Source: an uncultured Oxalobacteraceae bacterium (GTDB lineage: Bacteria; Pseudomonadota; Gammaproteobacteria; Burkholderiales; Burkholderiaceae). Taken from it: a DNA stretch of 10,757 nucleotides. Below the pieces are notes generated by a model, which saw nothing but the letters and a program-made list of their open reading frames with translations, searched no databases and was not told the origin of the DNA. Position 1 is the first letter of the stretch. Each line of letters opens with the position of its first letter. This document shows positions 1 to 5,989 of the stretch, one piece after another. Made by a program: the position numbers and the translations under genes. The DNA lies in the NCBI GenBank assembly GCA_946479255.1, contig CAMLFK010000169.1, positions 1 to 10,757 of the forward strand, in the 5' to 3' direction.

Positions 1-321
1 AACAATGGCGTGCTGGGCCAAACCGCCTACACCTTCGCTTGCACCGATTTCGTCTCGGTCAGCGCTTGCAGCGTGGCTCCCGGGCGGCGCTACTTCCCGT
101 ATGTAACGCAGAGCGTGACCTCGTCGTGGGACCTGAACGGCGCCCCGCTGCCGCTTGCCACTTCCACCTATCAATTCGATGCGTTCGGCAATCCGACGCA
201 GGTGGTTGAATCGACATCCGACGGATTCAGCAAAACGACCACGACGACCTACACCAACGACACGGCGAAATGGTGGATCGGCTTGCCGACCCGTCAGACC
301 GTTCGGTCCGATTCACCCTGA
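1..321 (+). CDS. 3' end of an Rhs/YD-repeat protein (5' partial)
   Basis: The frame is open from base 1 to a TGA at 319-321, so the gene starts upstream of the window. The visible 106 residues contain Rhs-like segments: 'YQFDAFGNPTQVV' is a YD-type repeat (Y-x-F/Y-D-x-x-G-N), followed by a Thr-rich stretch and 'YTNDTAKWWIGLPTR'. By memory of the family, this type of segment occurs in the middle of SpvB/TcaC-like or TcB-like Rhs proteins, just before the repeats that here begin the next gene. The protein ends abruptly after 'VRSDSP', with no toxin tip and no Rhs-associated core, so by itself it cannot be a complete Rhs effector. It probably works together with the next gene product, which resumes the repeat pattern. 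A GTG at 10 would be in frame but is not a credible start, because the repeat fold clearly extends upstream. Confidence 0.8.
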   Translation, partial: NNGVLGQTAYTFACTDFVSVSACSVAPGRRYFPYVTQSVTSSWDLNGAPLPLATSTYQFDAFGNPTQVVESTSDGFSKTTTTTYTNDTAKWWIGLPTRQTVRSDSP

Positions 322-348
322 TAAAGCCGGCATCGGCGTTGCACAAGC

Positions 349-377
349 GTCAGCGGCCGGCCCGGCCCACCGCTGAC
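349..377 (+). repeat. GC-rich hairpin between two Rhs genes
   Basis: A perfect 8-bp inverted repeat, GTCAGCGG (349-356) and CCGCTGAC (370-377), encloses a 13-base loop (GC-only except its final A) that could pair further. It lies 28 bases after the stop of the upstream Rhs gene and 34 bases before the start of the next. No T-run follows, so it is not a canonical intrinsic terminator. It may attenuate transcription, stabilise the upstream mRNA end, or simply be intergenic structure. Confidence 0.5.
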
Positions 378-410
378 ATCAAGAAAATCAAGAACTAGAT
401 CGGAATATCC

Positions 411-3400
411 ATGCGGCAATCGTCAATTGCTCGGTCCTTTTCACGTCCTGACATGTGGCTCGTCCGTTTTGTGGCCTGCGCCATCGGAATGTCGCTCGGC
501 ACCGCAGCATGGGCTGGATCGATTACGCGCACGAGCGCGTATGAATACGACCCTGTCAAGGGCTACGTCACGGCGGAGGTCAGTGAACCCGATACGCCGC
601 AATTGAGCGTACGCACCGCCTACACGGTGAACGCGTTTGGAAGCAGGTTGACGACGACCGTATCGTCCCCCGCGACCGGCCTGGCGGCGATTCCGACGCG
701 GGCCGTCAGCACGATAACGTACAACCAGTATGGCCAGCCGGTGTCGAGCGCCAACGCACTCGGCCAGGTGGTCAACATGGCGTTCGACTCGTCAGGACAG
801 CTGGCGTATGTGTTGAACCTCAACGGCTTGTATACGACCTACGACTACGACGAGTTCAAGCGCAAAACAGTCGAATACCGCCCCGACGGGAATAAAACCA
901 CGTACGTCTATCAATACTGCTACAGCTACACCAACTGCGCGCCCAATGTGCGATCCTACGTCACCACGACGCCCCTCGCGTCCAACGGCGCGCAAAACGG
1001 GCCAGCGGTAACGGTCTACAGCGATAGCCTGTCGCGTCCGGTCCGCACGGAAACCCAGGGCTTCGACGGTGTAACCCTGATCACCCAGGACACCGAATAC
1101 GACGCCCTCGGCCGGATCGCCCGGGTCAGCAAGCCGTATTACCCGAACGCCAGCAAACAATGGACGACCTATACCTATGACGCGTTGGGGCGCGTGGTAA
1201 CGGTGATCGCGCCTGACAACAGTGGTACCGGCACGGCGTACAACGGCTTGACCAAGACCGTCACCAACGCCCTGAATCAGACCCAGACGACGCTCGCCAA
1301 CGGTCTCGGCCAGGTGGTGCGGGTGACCGATACGCAGGGCAATATGCTCAGCTATCAGTACGATGCCCAGGGCAATCTGACCAGAACCACGGACCCGAAG
1401 ACCAACGTGGTAACGATGGTCTACGACATCCTCGGCCGCAAGACCTCGATGGTCGATCCCGACCTCGGCACGACCAGCTATGTCTACGACGCCCTGGGGG
1501 AATTGGTGCAGCAGACCGATGCCAGGAATAACGTGACCACCTACCTCTACGATCTGATCGGTCGCGCGACCAAGCGCACCGAGGCGGACCTGGTGGCCAC
1601 CTGGGTGTACGACAACTGTACGATGGGCATCGGGCGCCAGTGCCGTTCGACGGCCGATAACGGCTACACCGTCGATTACAGCTTCGACAGCCAGAGCCGG
1701 CCGAGCCAGACGCTGACCCATGTGGACGCGAACTACACAACGAGCAACACGTATGACACGCATGGCCGCGTGGCCACGCAGACCTATCCGACCGGGTTGA
1801 AACTCAAATATATTTACACGCCACTGGGGTATTTGAAAGAGGTGCGCGATAACGCGAGCAATGCGCTGTACTGGCAGGCCAATTCGATGGACGCCGAGGG
1901 GCATTTGCTGCAGCAAACCTACGGCAATAATGTGGTGACCCAGCAGGTGTTCGATCCGGCCACCGGCCGCCTCAAGAACATCTATGCTGGCGCCGGCAAT
2001 GCGGTACAGAATCTGTCGTTCAGCTACGACGTGCGCGGCAATATGCTCACGCGTGCCGACGCCAACCAGAATTTGTCCGAATCCTTCCTCTACGATACGC
2101 TCAACCGCCTGACCAGCAACACCGTCAATTCCAGCGGCGCCGGCATGGTGACCCAGACCTACGGCTACGACAGCATCGGCAACGTCACCAGCCGCTCGGA
2201 CATGGGAACGTACACCTACAGCGCAAATGGCGGGGTTCGCCCGCACGCGGTGTCCCAGATCGCACTCGCCGGCGGCGGGACGCGGCAGTACAGCTACGAC
2301 GCAAGCGGCAGCCTGGTGCAGGAAGTGCAGCGCGACGCGGCCAACAATGTGATTGCCGCAAAAGGCCGCACCGAAACACAAACAAGTTTCGGCATGCCCG
2401 TTACGCTGGCGAGCCCGGCGGCGACGCTCAGCTTTGTGTACGGTCCGGAGCATCAGCGCATCAAACAGATCGCGCCGGGTGCGACGACCGTCTATCTGAA
2501 CCCGGACAACAATGGCGGTCTGCTGTACGAGAAGGATATCAAGACGGACGGCAGCGTCGAACACAAGCACTTCATCACGGCCGGCGGCGAGGTTGTGGTG
2601 CTGCTCAAGCAGACGGCGGCCGGCACGACGGCGCTGTACTTTCACCGCGACCATCTCGGTTCGACCACGGCAATGACGAACGCTGCGGGCACGGTCGTGG
2701 AGCGGATGGCGTATGAGCCCTTCGGCAAACGCCGCACGCCTGCCGGTTCGCTGGACCCGAACAACACGCTCGTTGGCGTGGCCACTGATCGCGGTTACAC
2801 GAACCATGAGCAGCTCGATGAACTTGGGCTGATACACATGAACGGCCGGGTGTATGATCCAGCGACCGCTCGCTTCATGAGCGCTGATCCGGGTGTACCA
2901 TACGCGACCGATATCCAATCCTATAACCGCTATTCCTATACGCGAAACAACCCGCTGGTGATGGTTGACCCCTCGGGGTTCTGTGATTCGCCACGGTCGG
3001 ATGGTTATGTGTTTTCATATGCGGATGTTAGCGCCTATAACGAGTGCAAGAAAAAAGAAGCGGAAATGCAAACAGTCATCATTACTGGACCTAAGACGTG
3101 GGGTGACCCGTTTGGCGGAACAAAAATTACTGGAATGGAATTGGCGATGTTAATTAATAGCATCGGAATTTCGGCATACAGAGAACGGGCAAATACGGGC
3201 CTTTCGCGCACTTCGCCGGATCAAGCACGAGATTCTGGTTTTATCAATGGTGTGGGACAAGGCGTCGGAAGCTATTTCAAAGGCCTATTTTACGATCTGC
3301 CAAAGCATGCCCTAGAGGTAAACGGTGCAATGGGGCCTGAAGAGAAAACGAAAGCCATGGAAGGACAGGCAGTGGTTCTCGAGGCTTTGAATTTGATCAT

Positions 3401-3644
3401 AGAGAATCCTAAGGAAGCGCTGAAGATTGCGTGCGTCGCCTGTATGAATTTGACTCCGTCTCAAGAGTTAAACTTGCAAGCTCGAGCAGGTGCAAGGCTG
3501 GCTACTGCGGGCATAATTAGCGGAATTAGCGGTCCGGTAGGCGCGACGGCGAGTGTGGGTGCAATCACGGGCAACCTACTAAGCGCTGGGGTGAACTTAA
3601 AAGATCAAGCTGCGGTTTACCGCGCTATCCTTTTTGGAAATTAA
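411..3644 (+). CDS. Rhs polymorphic toxin with signal sequence, YD repeats, Rhs core and variable tip CT1
   Basis: The 1077-aa protein starts at ATG 411, preceded by GGAA at 402-405; an in-frame ATG at 453 (residue 15) lacks a ribosome site. Residues 15-35 form a Sec-type signal sequence (Arg19, then a hydrophobic core, then 'TAAWA' before Gly36). Residues ~40-720 carry about twelve YD repeats such as 'YDALGRVVTVIAPD' and 'YDILGRKTSMVDPD'. The Rhs-associated core spans ~740-857: 'HRDHLGST' at 745-752, '[15 protein letters not shown]' and 'DPSGF' at 853-857. In the family this core seals a beta cocoon and is cut after the DPxGx motif to free the tip. The tip is residues 858-1077: a ~50-aa linker shared with the downstream orphan, then ~167 unique residues ending in a Gly/Ala-rich hydrophobic stretch (about 1035-1065). 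I recognise no catalytic motif, and a membrane-active toxin is possible. Base composition turns AT-rich in the tip. Confidence 0.9.
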   Translation: MRQSSIARSFSRPDMWLVRFVACAIGMSLGTAAWAGSITRTSAYEYDPVKGYVTAEVSEPDTPQLSVRTAYTVNAFGSRLTTTVSSPATGLAAIPTRAVSTITYNQYGQPVSSANALGQVVNMAFDSSGQLAYVLNLNGLYTTYDYDEFKRKTVEYRPDGNKTTYVYQYCYSYTNCAPNVRSYVTTTPLASNGAQNGPAVTVYSDSLSRPVRTETQGFDGVTLITQDTEYDALGRIARVSKPYYPNASKQWTTYTYDALGRVVTVIAPDNSGTGTAYNGLTKTVTNALNQTQTTLANGLGQVVRVTDTQGNMLSYQYDAQGNLTRTTDPKTNVVTMVYDILGRKTSMVDPDLGTTSYVYDALGELVQQTDARNNVTTYLYDLIGRATKRTEADLVATWVYDNCTMGIGRQCRSTADNGYTVDYSFDSQSRPSQTLTHVDANYTTSNTYDTHGRVATQTYPTGLKLKYIYTPLGYLKEVRDNASNALYWQANSMDAEGHLLQQTYGNNVVTQQVFDPATGRLKNIYAGAGNAVQNLSFSYDVRGNMLTRADANQNLSESFLYDTLNRLTSNTVNSSGAGMVTQTYGYDSIGNVTSRSDMGTYTYSANGGVRPHAVSQIALAGGGTRQYSYDASGSLVQEVQRDAANNVIAAKGRTETQTSFGMPVTLASPAATLSFVYGPEHQRIKQIAPGATTVYLNPDNNGGLLYEKDIKTDGSVEHKHFITAGGEVVVLLKQTAAGTTALYFHRDHLGSTTAMTNAAGTVVERMAYEPFGKRRTPAGSLDPNNTLVGVATDRGYTNHEQLDELGLIHMNGRVYDPATARFMSADPGVPYATDIQSYNRYSYTRNNPLVMVDPSGFCDSPRSDGYVFSYADVSAYNECKKKEAEMQTVIITGPKTWGDPFGGTKITGMELAMLINSIGISAYRERANTGLSRTSPDQARDSGFINGVGQGVGSYFKGLFYDLPKHALEVNGAMGPEEKTKAMEGQAVVLEALNLIIENPKEALKIACVACMNLTPSQELNLQARAGARLATAGIISGISGPVGATASVGAITGNLLSAGVNLKDQAAVYRAILFGN
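2822..3139 (+). repeat. Direct repeat copy 1: Rhs core end plus tip linker
   Basis: This segment of the intact Rhs gene encodes the end of the Rhs-associated core, from 'LGLIHMNGR' to 'DPSGF', plus the linker up to 'GTKITGM'. It matches 4052-4366. By eye, 2822-3072 differs at only six positions from 4052-4302, and 2926-3072 is identical. The match then weakens over ~35 bases, with a 3-base deletion in copy 2, before a second identical run at 3108-3139. The offset is 1230 bases, a multiple of three, so both copies are read in the same phase. Confidence 0.95.
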
Positions 3645-3923
3645 ATGAAGACTACTTGTGATAAGTGTGGGACGTCTTTGCCCCAGCTACGCTTATTTCG
3701 AAATACTTGCCGGAGCTGTGGGGCACGATTTTATGCAGTTCGTTCGAAGAGATTTTCTTGGAGCTCAGCAATCTTCGGCGCTTCGGCGTTTATTATTCTT
3801 CCTGCTGGGCTATTAATTCCTGGCCCTATTTGGATTGGGTTGGTAGTCATCCCACTCTTGTATATTGTATGTTCTATTGTTCTTGCATTGAACAACCAGC
3901 GGTGGGTGCGTCGAAAAAGGTGA
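3645..3923 (+). CDS. Small zinc-ribbon, two-helix membrane protein; probable immunity to CT1
   Basis: This 92-aa gene begins on the base after the toxin's TAA (stop 3642-3644, ATG 3645), with GGAA at 3636-3639 inside the toxin gene, so it should be translationally coupled. The N-terminus has two CxxC pairs (Cys5/Cys8 and Cys22/Cys25) that look like a zinc ribbon. Two hydrophobic segments follow at about 38-60 and 62-82, with a basic C-terminus (RWVRRKR). The architecture recalls small CxxC...CxxC membrane proteins such as the cxxc_20_cxxc type, but with a shorter spacing, and I cannot claim membership. In Rhs loci the gene immediately after the toxin tip is normally its immunity gene. A membrane-embedded immunity protein would suit a toxin that attacks the inner membrane; that is inference. 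It is AT-richer than the Rhs core. Confidence 0.75.
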   Translation: MKTTCDKCGTSLPQLRLFRNTCRSCGARFYAVRSKRFSWSSAIFGASAFIILPAGLLIPGPIWIGLVVIPLLYIVCSIVLALNNQRWVRRKR

Positions 3924-4004
3924 TGGGGCCAAGTCCGGGAACAAGCAAGAACAAGGGGGTCACCCATTAGCCAACCCTCGTCAACTAGATAAAGCAATCC
4001 CGAT

Positions 4005-4023
4005 GCCTCGATTCTATCGAGGC
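4005..4023. repeat. Perfect inverted repeat between cassette 1 and the orphan tip
   Basis: GCCTCGAT (4005-4012), loop TCT, ATCGAGGC (4016-4023) forms an 8-bp perfect stem with a 3-base loop. It sits 81 bases after the first immunity gene and 28 bases before the repeated Rhs sequence begins. No T-run follows on either strand, so a standard terminator is unlikely. It could be a Rho-independent-like stop without a U tract, or a recombination footprint at the junction. Confidence 0.55.
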
Positions 4024-4051
4024 GTAATCACTTCAAAGCTCCACTGATACG

Positions 4052-4366
4052 ACTTGGGCTGATACATATGAACGGCCGGGTGTATGATCCGGCGACCGCT
4101 CGCTTCATGAGCGCAGATCCGAGTGTGCCATACGCGACCGATATCCAATCCTATGACCGCTATTCCTATACGCGAAACAACCCGCTGGTGATGGTTGACC
4201 CCTCGGGGTTCTGTGATTCGCCACGGTCGGATGGTTATGTGTTTTCATATGCGGATGTTAGCGCCTATAACGAGTGCAAGAAAAAAGAAGCGGAAATGCA
4301 AATAGTCACAGTTCCTGGAACCAATACGTGGGATCCGTTTGGCGGAACAAAAATTACTGGAATGGA
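4052..4366 (+). repeat. Direct repeat copy 2: displaced Rhs core end plus tip linker
   Basis: This is the second copy of 2822-3139. Upstream similarity stops sharply at 4051/2821 apart from a few chance matches. The reading frame is open from 3993 through the start of the repeat, so 'LGLIHMNGR' is read in the same phase as in the complete gene, although there is no Rhs core upstream. Downstream similarity ends inside the tip, where 'MELAMLINSIG' of CT1 becomes '[11 protein letters not shown]' of CT2 and the two proteins then diverge completely. Confidence 0.95.
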
Positions 4367-4910
4367 CTTGCAGGATTTGCTTAATAGCCTCGGGGGAAGG
4401 GCAGCGCCATCTACGAGGGGCGGTGGCGGGGGCGGGGGCGGGGGCGGTGGAGCAAAGCCGTCATCTGAAACAAAAATGAAGTCCTGCACAGGCATTGCGC
4501 GTGTATTGCAAGGAAATTCCAATCATATTGGTAAACCAGGAGCGTTCTCCGGTGATTCGGTTGGTATATTCAAAGTCACGGCTGATTCTGGAGTTGTAAT
4601 ACCCTCTCAATTTAATTTGACTAAGTCTGGTATGCGGCCGTATATGGAGCAGATTAGTGGAACTTTCACTAATGGCACGGGTTTTAGTAGAGTTAGGGAT
4701 GTTATGGATGATGAACCAACGCGACGGAAACATACGCCTACATGGACTACTCGGCAATTTCAGCAATTTATTATCGATCGCGAGACTGCCAATAATGGGG
4801 GGATTCCGATATTCGTTGTGGAGTTGCCAGGCGCTAGCAAAGACCTGGGTATCCGACAAATAACACTAAAGGTCCCAGAAAATGTGGATTGCCCAATAGG
4901 AACAAAATAA
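4068..4910 (+). CDS. Orphan Rhs tip with a second toxin domain (CT2)
   Basis: This 280-aa frame is an Rhs C-terminal fragment without its repeats. Residues 1-48 repeat the core end (DPSGF at 44-48), ~49-100 repeat the linker, 118-128 are eleven consecutive glycines, and ~133-280 form a unique domain ('[19 protein letters not shown]', '[16 protein letters not shown]', '[17 protein letters not shown]') ending in 'VDCPIGTK'. I know of no activity for this domain; it gives the impression of one used as a tip by other Rhs proteins. ATG 4068 is the first in-frame ATG after the stop at 3990-3992 but has no good ribosome site, and the product would lack a signal sequence. It is therefore best read as a stored or displaced tip that becomes active once recombined onto a complete Rhs gene. 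It is intact, without stops. Its stop overlaps the next start. Confidence 0.8.
   Translation: MNGRVYDPATARFMSADPSVPYATDIQSYDRYSYTRNNPLVMVDPSGFCDSPRSDGYVFSYADVSAYNECKKKEAEMQIVTVPGTNTWDPFGGTKITGMDLQDLLNSLGGRAAPSTRGGGGGGGGGGGAKPSSETKMKSCTGIARVLQGNSNHIGKPGAFSGDSVGIFKVTADSGVVIPSQFNLTKSGMRPYMEQISGTFTNGTGFSRVRDVMDDEPTRRKHTPTWTTRQFQQFIIDRETANNGGIPIFVVELPGASKDLGIRQITLKVPENVDCPIGTK
4417..4450 (+). repeat. G-rich simple repeat coding for poly-glycine; quadruplex-forming pattern
   Basis: The coding strand has one run of four G (4417-4420) and three runs of five G (4428-4432, 4434-4438, 4440-4444) separated by 7, 1 and 1 bases. This meets the usual G3+N1-7 quadruplex pattern. The GGGGGC unit of six bases repeats in frame and encodes a run of eleven glycines (4419-4451) between the Rhs linker and the CT2 domain. 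Changes by whole units would alter linker length without shifting frame, whereas slippage inside a G5 run would break the toxin. Confidence 0.8.
4898..4901 (+). promoter_or_regulatory. Ribosome binding site that fixes the start of the second immunity gene
   Basis: AGGA lies inside the last codons of the orphan toxin, eight bases before ATG 4910. This favours ATG 4910 over the in-frame TTG at 4889. The start overlaps the toxin's TAA (4908-4910) by one base, so translation is probably coupled. Confidence 0.6.
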
Positions 4911-5602
4911 TGAGACTTTTTCCTAAATATGTTGTTTGTGTTTCAAGTGTTTGTTCGATCCTTGCTTACCCTTTTGCTAATGCAATGGATTTGAATATTC
5001 CCAAGTGGCCCGAGGTTACACCGCTTCATGCAGTGTACTCATTATCAAAATCAAGTGCGCATGTGGAAACGGTGGTTTTTGCGAAAGACGGCACGCGGGC
5101 ATACAAATTGAGCTGCCACCCCGCGACTTTCGAGTCTGAGGCGGAGGGCGATTTTAATGGTTTGTTTCAATGTAAGTTATTTCCTGCAAATATAAATGAG
5201 GCAGCAACTGACGTGTTCTATCCAGCAACGGATTGGAATCACTCGTACACCAGGGCTTCTTTTTTGCGCGGCCAAATTGCGGGCGCGTGTAAAACCCACA
5301 AATATTTCGGAAATAACCGCATGTTTCACCTTAGAGGGATGAAAATTCGCTTGGGGATTACTGATTTTCATGAGAAGACTAGTATCGAAAAATTACTTCG
5401 AAGCGAACGGGAGCCTAACTACAGTTACGTGTTGAGGATCGATATCGACATTGATCCAAGCGCCGTTCGCAAGCATGCGGAGGCTGTTAGAGAGCGCTGC
5501 GATTCGGATTGGGAGTTCGACAAATTCGGGAAGGTTGTCGAGCTAAAGGAAATAGTGATCGATGAGTCGTGGGAATTGGAGCATTCGAAGCAAGAGCGAT
5601 AG
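4910..5602 (+). CDS. Exported protein of unknown family; probable immunity to CT2
   Basis: The 230-aa protein starts at ATG 4910, overlapping the orphan toxin's stop by one base. Residues 1-25 look like a Sec signal peptide: 'MRLFPK', a hydrophobic core, and 'ANA' before Met26-Asp27. The mature part (~205 aa) has scattered cysteines (in 'LSCHPAT', 'LFQCKLF', 'GACKTHK', 'RERCDSD') that could form disulfides. It has no other membrane segment and a strongly charged C-terminus. I do not recognise the family. Position directly after a toxin tip and coupled translation argue for immunity. If so, its export implies that CT2 is neutralised in the periplasm, unlike the membrane-bound candidate of cassette 1. 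An accessory or chaperone role cannot be excluded. Its AT-rich composition matches the orphan tip, so the two were probably acquired together. Confidence 0.75.
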   Translation: MRLFPKYVVCVSSVCSILAYPFANAMDLNIPKWPEVTPLHAVYSLSKSSAHVETVVFAKDGTRAYKLSCHPATFESEAEGDFNGLFQCKLFPANINEAATDVFYPATDWNHSYTRASFLRGQIAGACKTHKYFGNNRMFHLRGMKIRLGITDFHEKTSIEKLLRSEREPNYSYVLRIDIDIDPSAVRKHAEAVRERCDSDWEFDKFGKVVELKEIVIDESWELEHSKQER

Positions 5603-5670
5603 GTGGCGTCGAAACCATGGCATGGGGTCAGCTACCCGTGACGCAAGAGCACAGCCGCTGCGGGGTAAAT

Positions 5671-5689
5671 CATGCCGCTGGCGTGTTTT
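5671..5689 (+). terminator. Candidate intrinsic terminator after the second immunity gene
   Basis: CATGCC (5671-5676), loop GCT, GGCGTG (5680-5685) gives a 6-bp stem with one T-G wobble, directly followed by TTTT (5686-5689). It lies 68 bases after the immunity gene's TAG and points the right way to end the toxin locus transcript. The stem and T-run are short, so strength is uncertain. Confidence 0.45.
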
Positions 5690-5697
5690 AACATAAA

Positions 5698-5792
5698 GCG
5701 TCATTCCGCAAAGTTGCGCCAGCTGTTGGGCTGTGCTTCACTTGGTGGCACGACCGCTGCGCCGTGCGCCCTTCGGGTTTGCGGAACGTCGC
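5698..5792. repeat. Long imperfect inverted repeat in the intergenic region
   Basis: The arms 5698-5712 and 5778-5792 are complementary at 13 of 15 positions, including a perfect 9-bp block TTCCGCAAA / TTTGCGGAA (5704-5712 and 5778-5786). They enclose 65 bases of GC-rich sequence. The pattern could be a REP/MITE-like element or a folded RNA. No transposase is nearby, and I cannot see a second copy in this window. Confidence 0.5.
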
Positions 5793-5896
5793 GGTATGTC
5801 TGGCGCCACAACGCGATTGCCAAGCCGGCATGTGCGCGCCGCGTAGAGTTCCGGCTAGGCGCTGCGCGCGACTACACACGGGTTGCTGCCAGGCAG

Positions 5897-5926
5897 GTGC
5901 AAGTAGCGCGATTTGGCGCCTTGCAC
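5897..5926. repeat. Bulged hairpin upstream of the secretion operon
   Basis: GTGCAAG (5897-5903) pairs with CTTGCAC (5920-5926). After a two-base bulge (TA), GCGC (5906-5909) pairs with GCGC (5916-5919), leaving a six-base loop. That makes 11 pairs in a 30-base element. The left arm with its flanks (GGTGCAAGTAG, 5896-5906) recurs at 6034-6044 without the complementary arm. No T-run follows. Confidence 0.45.
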
Positions 5927-5962
5927 GCGCACCGCGCTTGAGTGTTGTTTCGAGATTCATCG

Positions 5963-5989
5963 TTGTCTCGCTGTAGATTCGCCTACAAT
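5963..5989 (+). promoter_or_regulatory. Possible sigma-70 promoter for the gsp/pil-like operon
   Basis: TTGTCT at 5963-5968 and TACAAT at 5984-5989 resemble -35 and -10 boxes. The -10 match is good, but the spacer is only 15 bases, shorter than the usual 17. Transcription would begin near 5996, giving a ~135-base leader before the first gene of the operon. No better pair was found closer to that gene. Confidence 0.35.

Noticed and set aside
321..411. A frameshift joining the two Rhs genes into one
   Set aside because: The frame of the second gene is closed upstream by TAG at 396-398, and no frame across 322-395 encodes Rhs-like sequence, so a simple one-base error cannot join them.
411..2700. 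CRISPR or tandem DNA repeat array suggested by recurrent 'tacgac...ggc' patterns
   Set aside because: These are diverged YD-repeat codons at irregular spacing, a protein-level repeat and not a DNA array.
792..2918. Very long open frame on the minus strand (708 codons) opposite the Rhs gene
   Set aside because: It is a shadow of the repetitive, GC-rich Rhs coding sequence; its translation is rich in His/Arg/Val without domain logic, and the + strand frame has clear Rhs motifs.
3665..3970. 101-codon frame overlapping the first immunity gene
   Set aside because: It overlaps a better frame with zinc-ribbon and membrane features and a coupled start; it has no ribosome site.
4461..4859. 132-codon minus-strand frame opposite CT2
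   Set aside because: No ribosome site or recognisable domain; the + strand frame is continuous with the Rhs core and followed by a coupled gene.
4889..4909. TTG at 4889 as start of the second immunity gene
   Set aside because: ATG 4910 has AGGA at the right distance, overlaps the toxin stop in a typical coupled layout and gives a normal signal peptide.
5672..5960. Overlapping short frames on both strands in the intergenic region
   Set aside because: Composition is typical of GC-rich non-coding DNA, no ribosome sites, and the region is better explained by inverted repeats.
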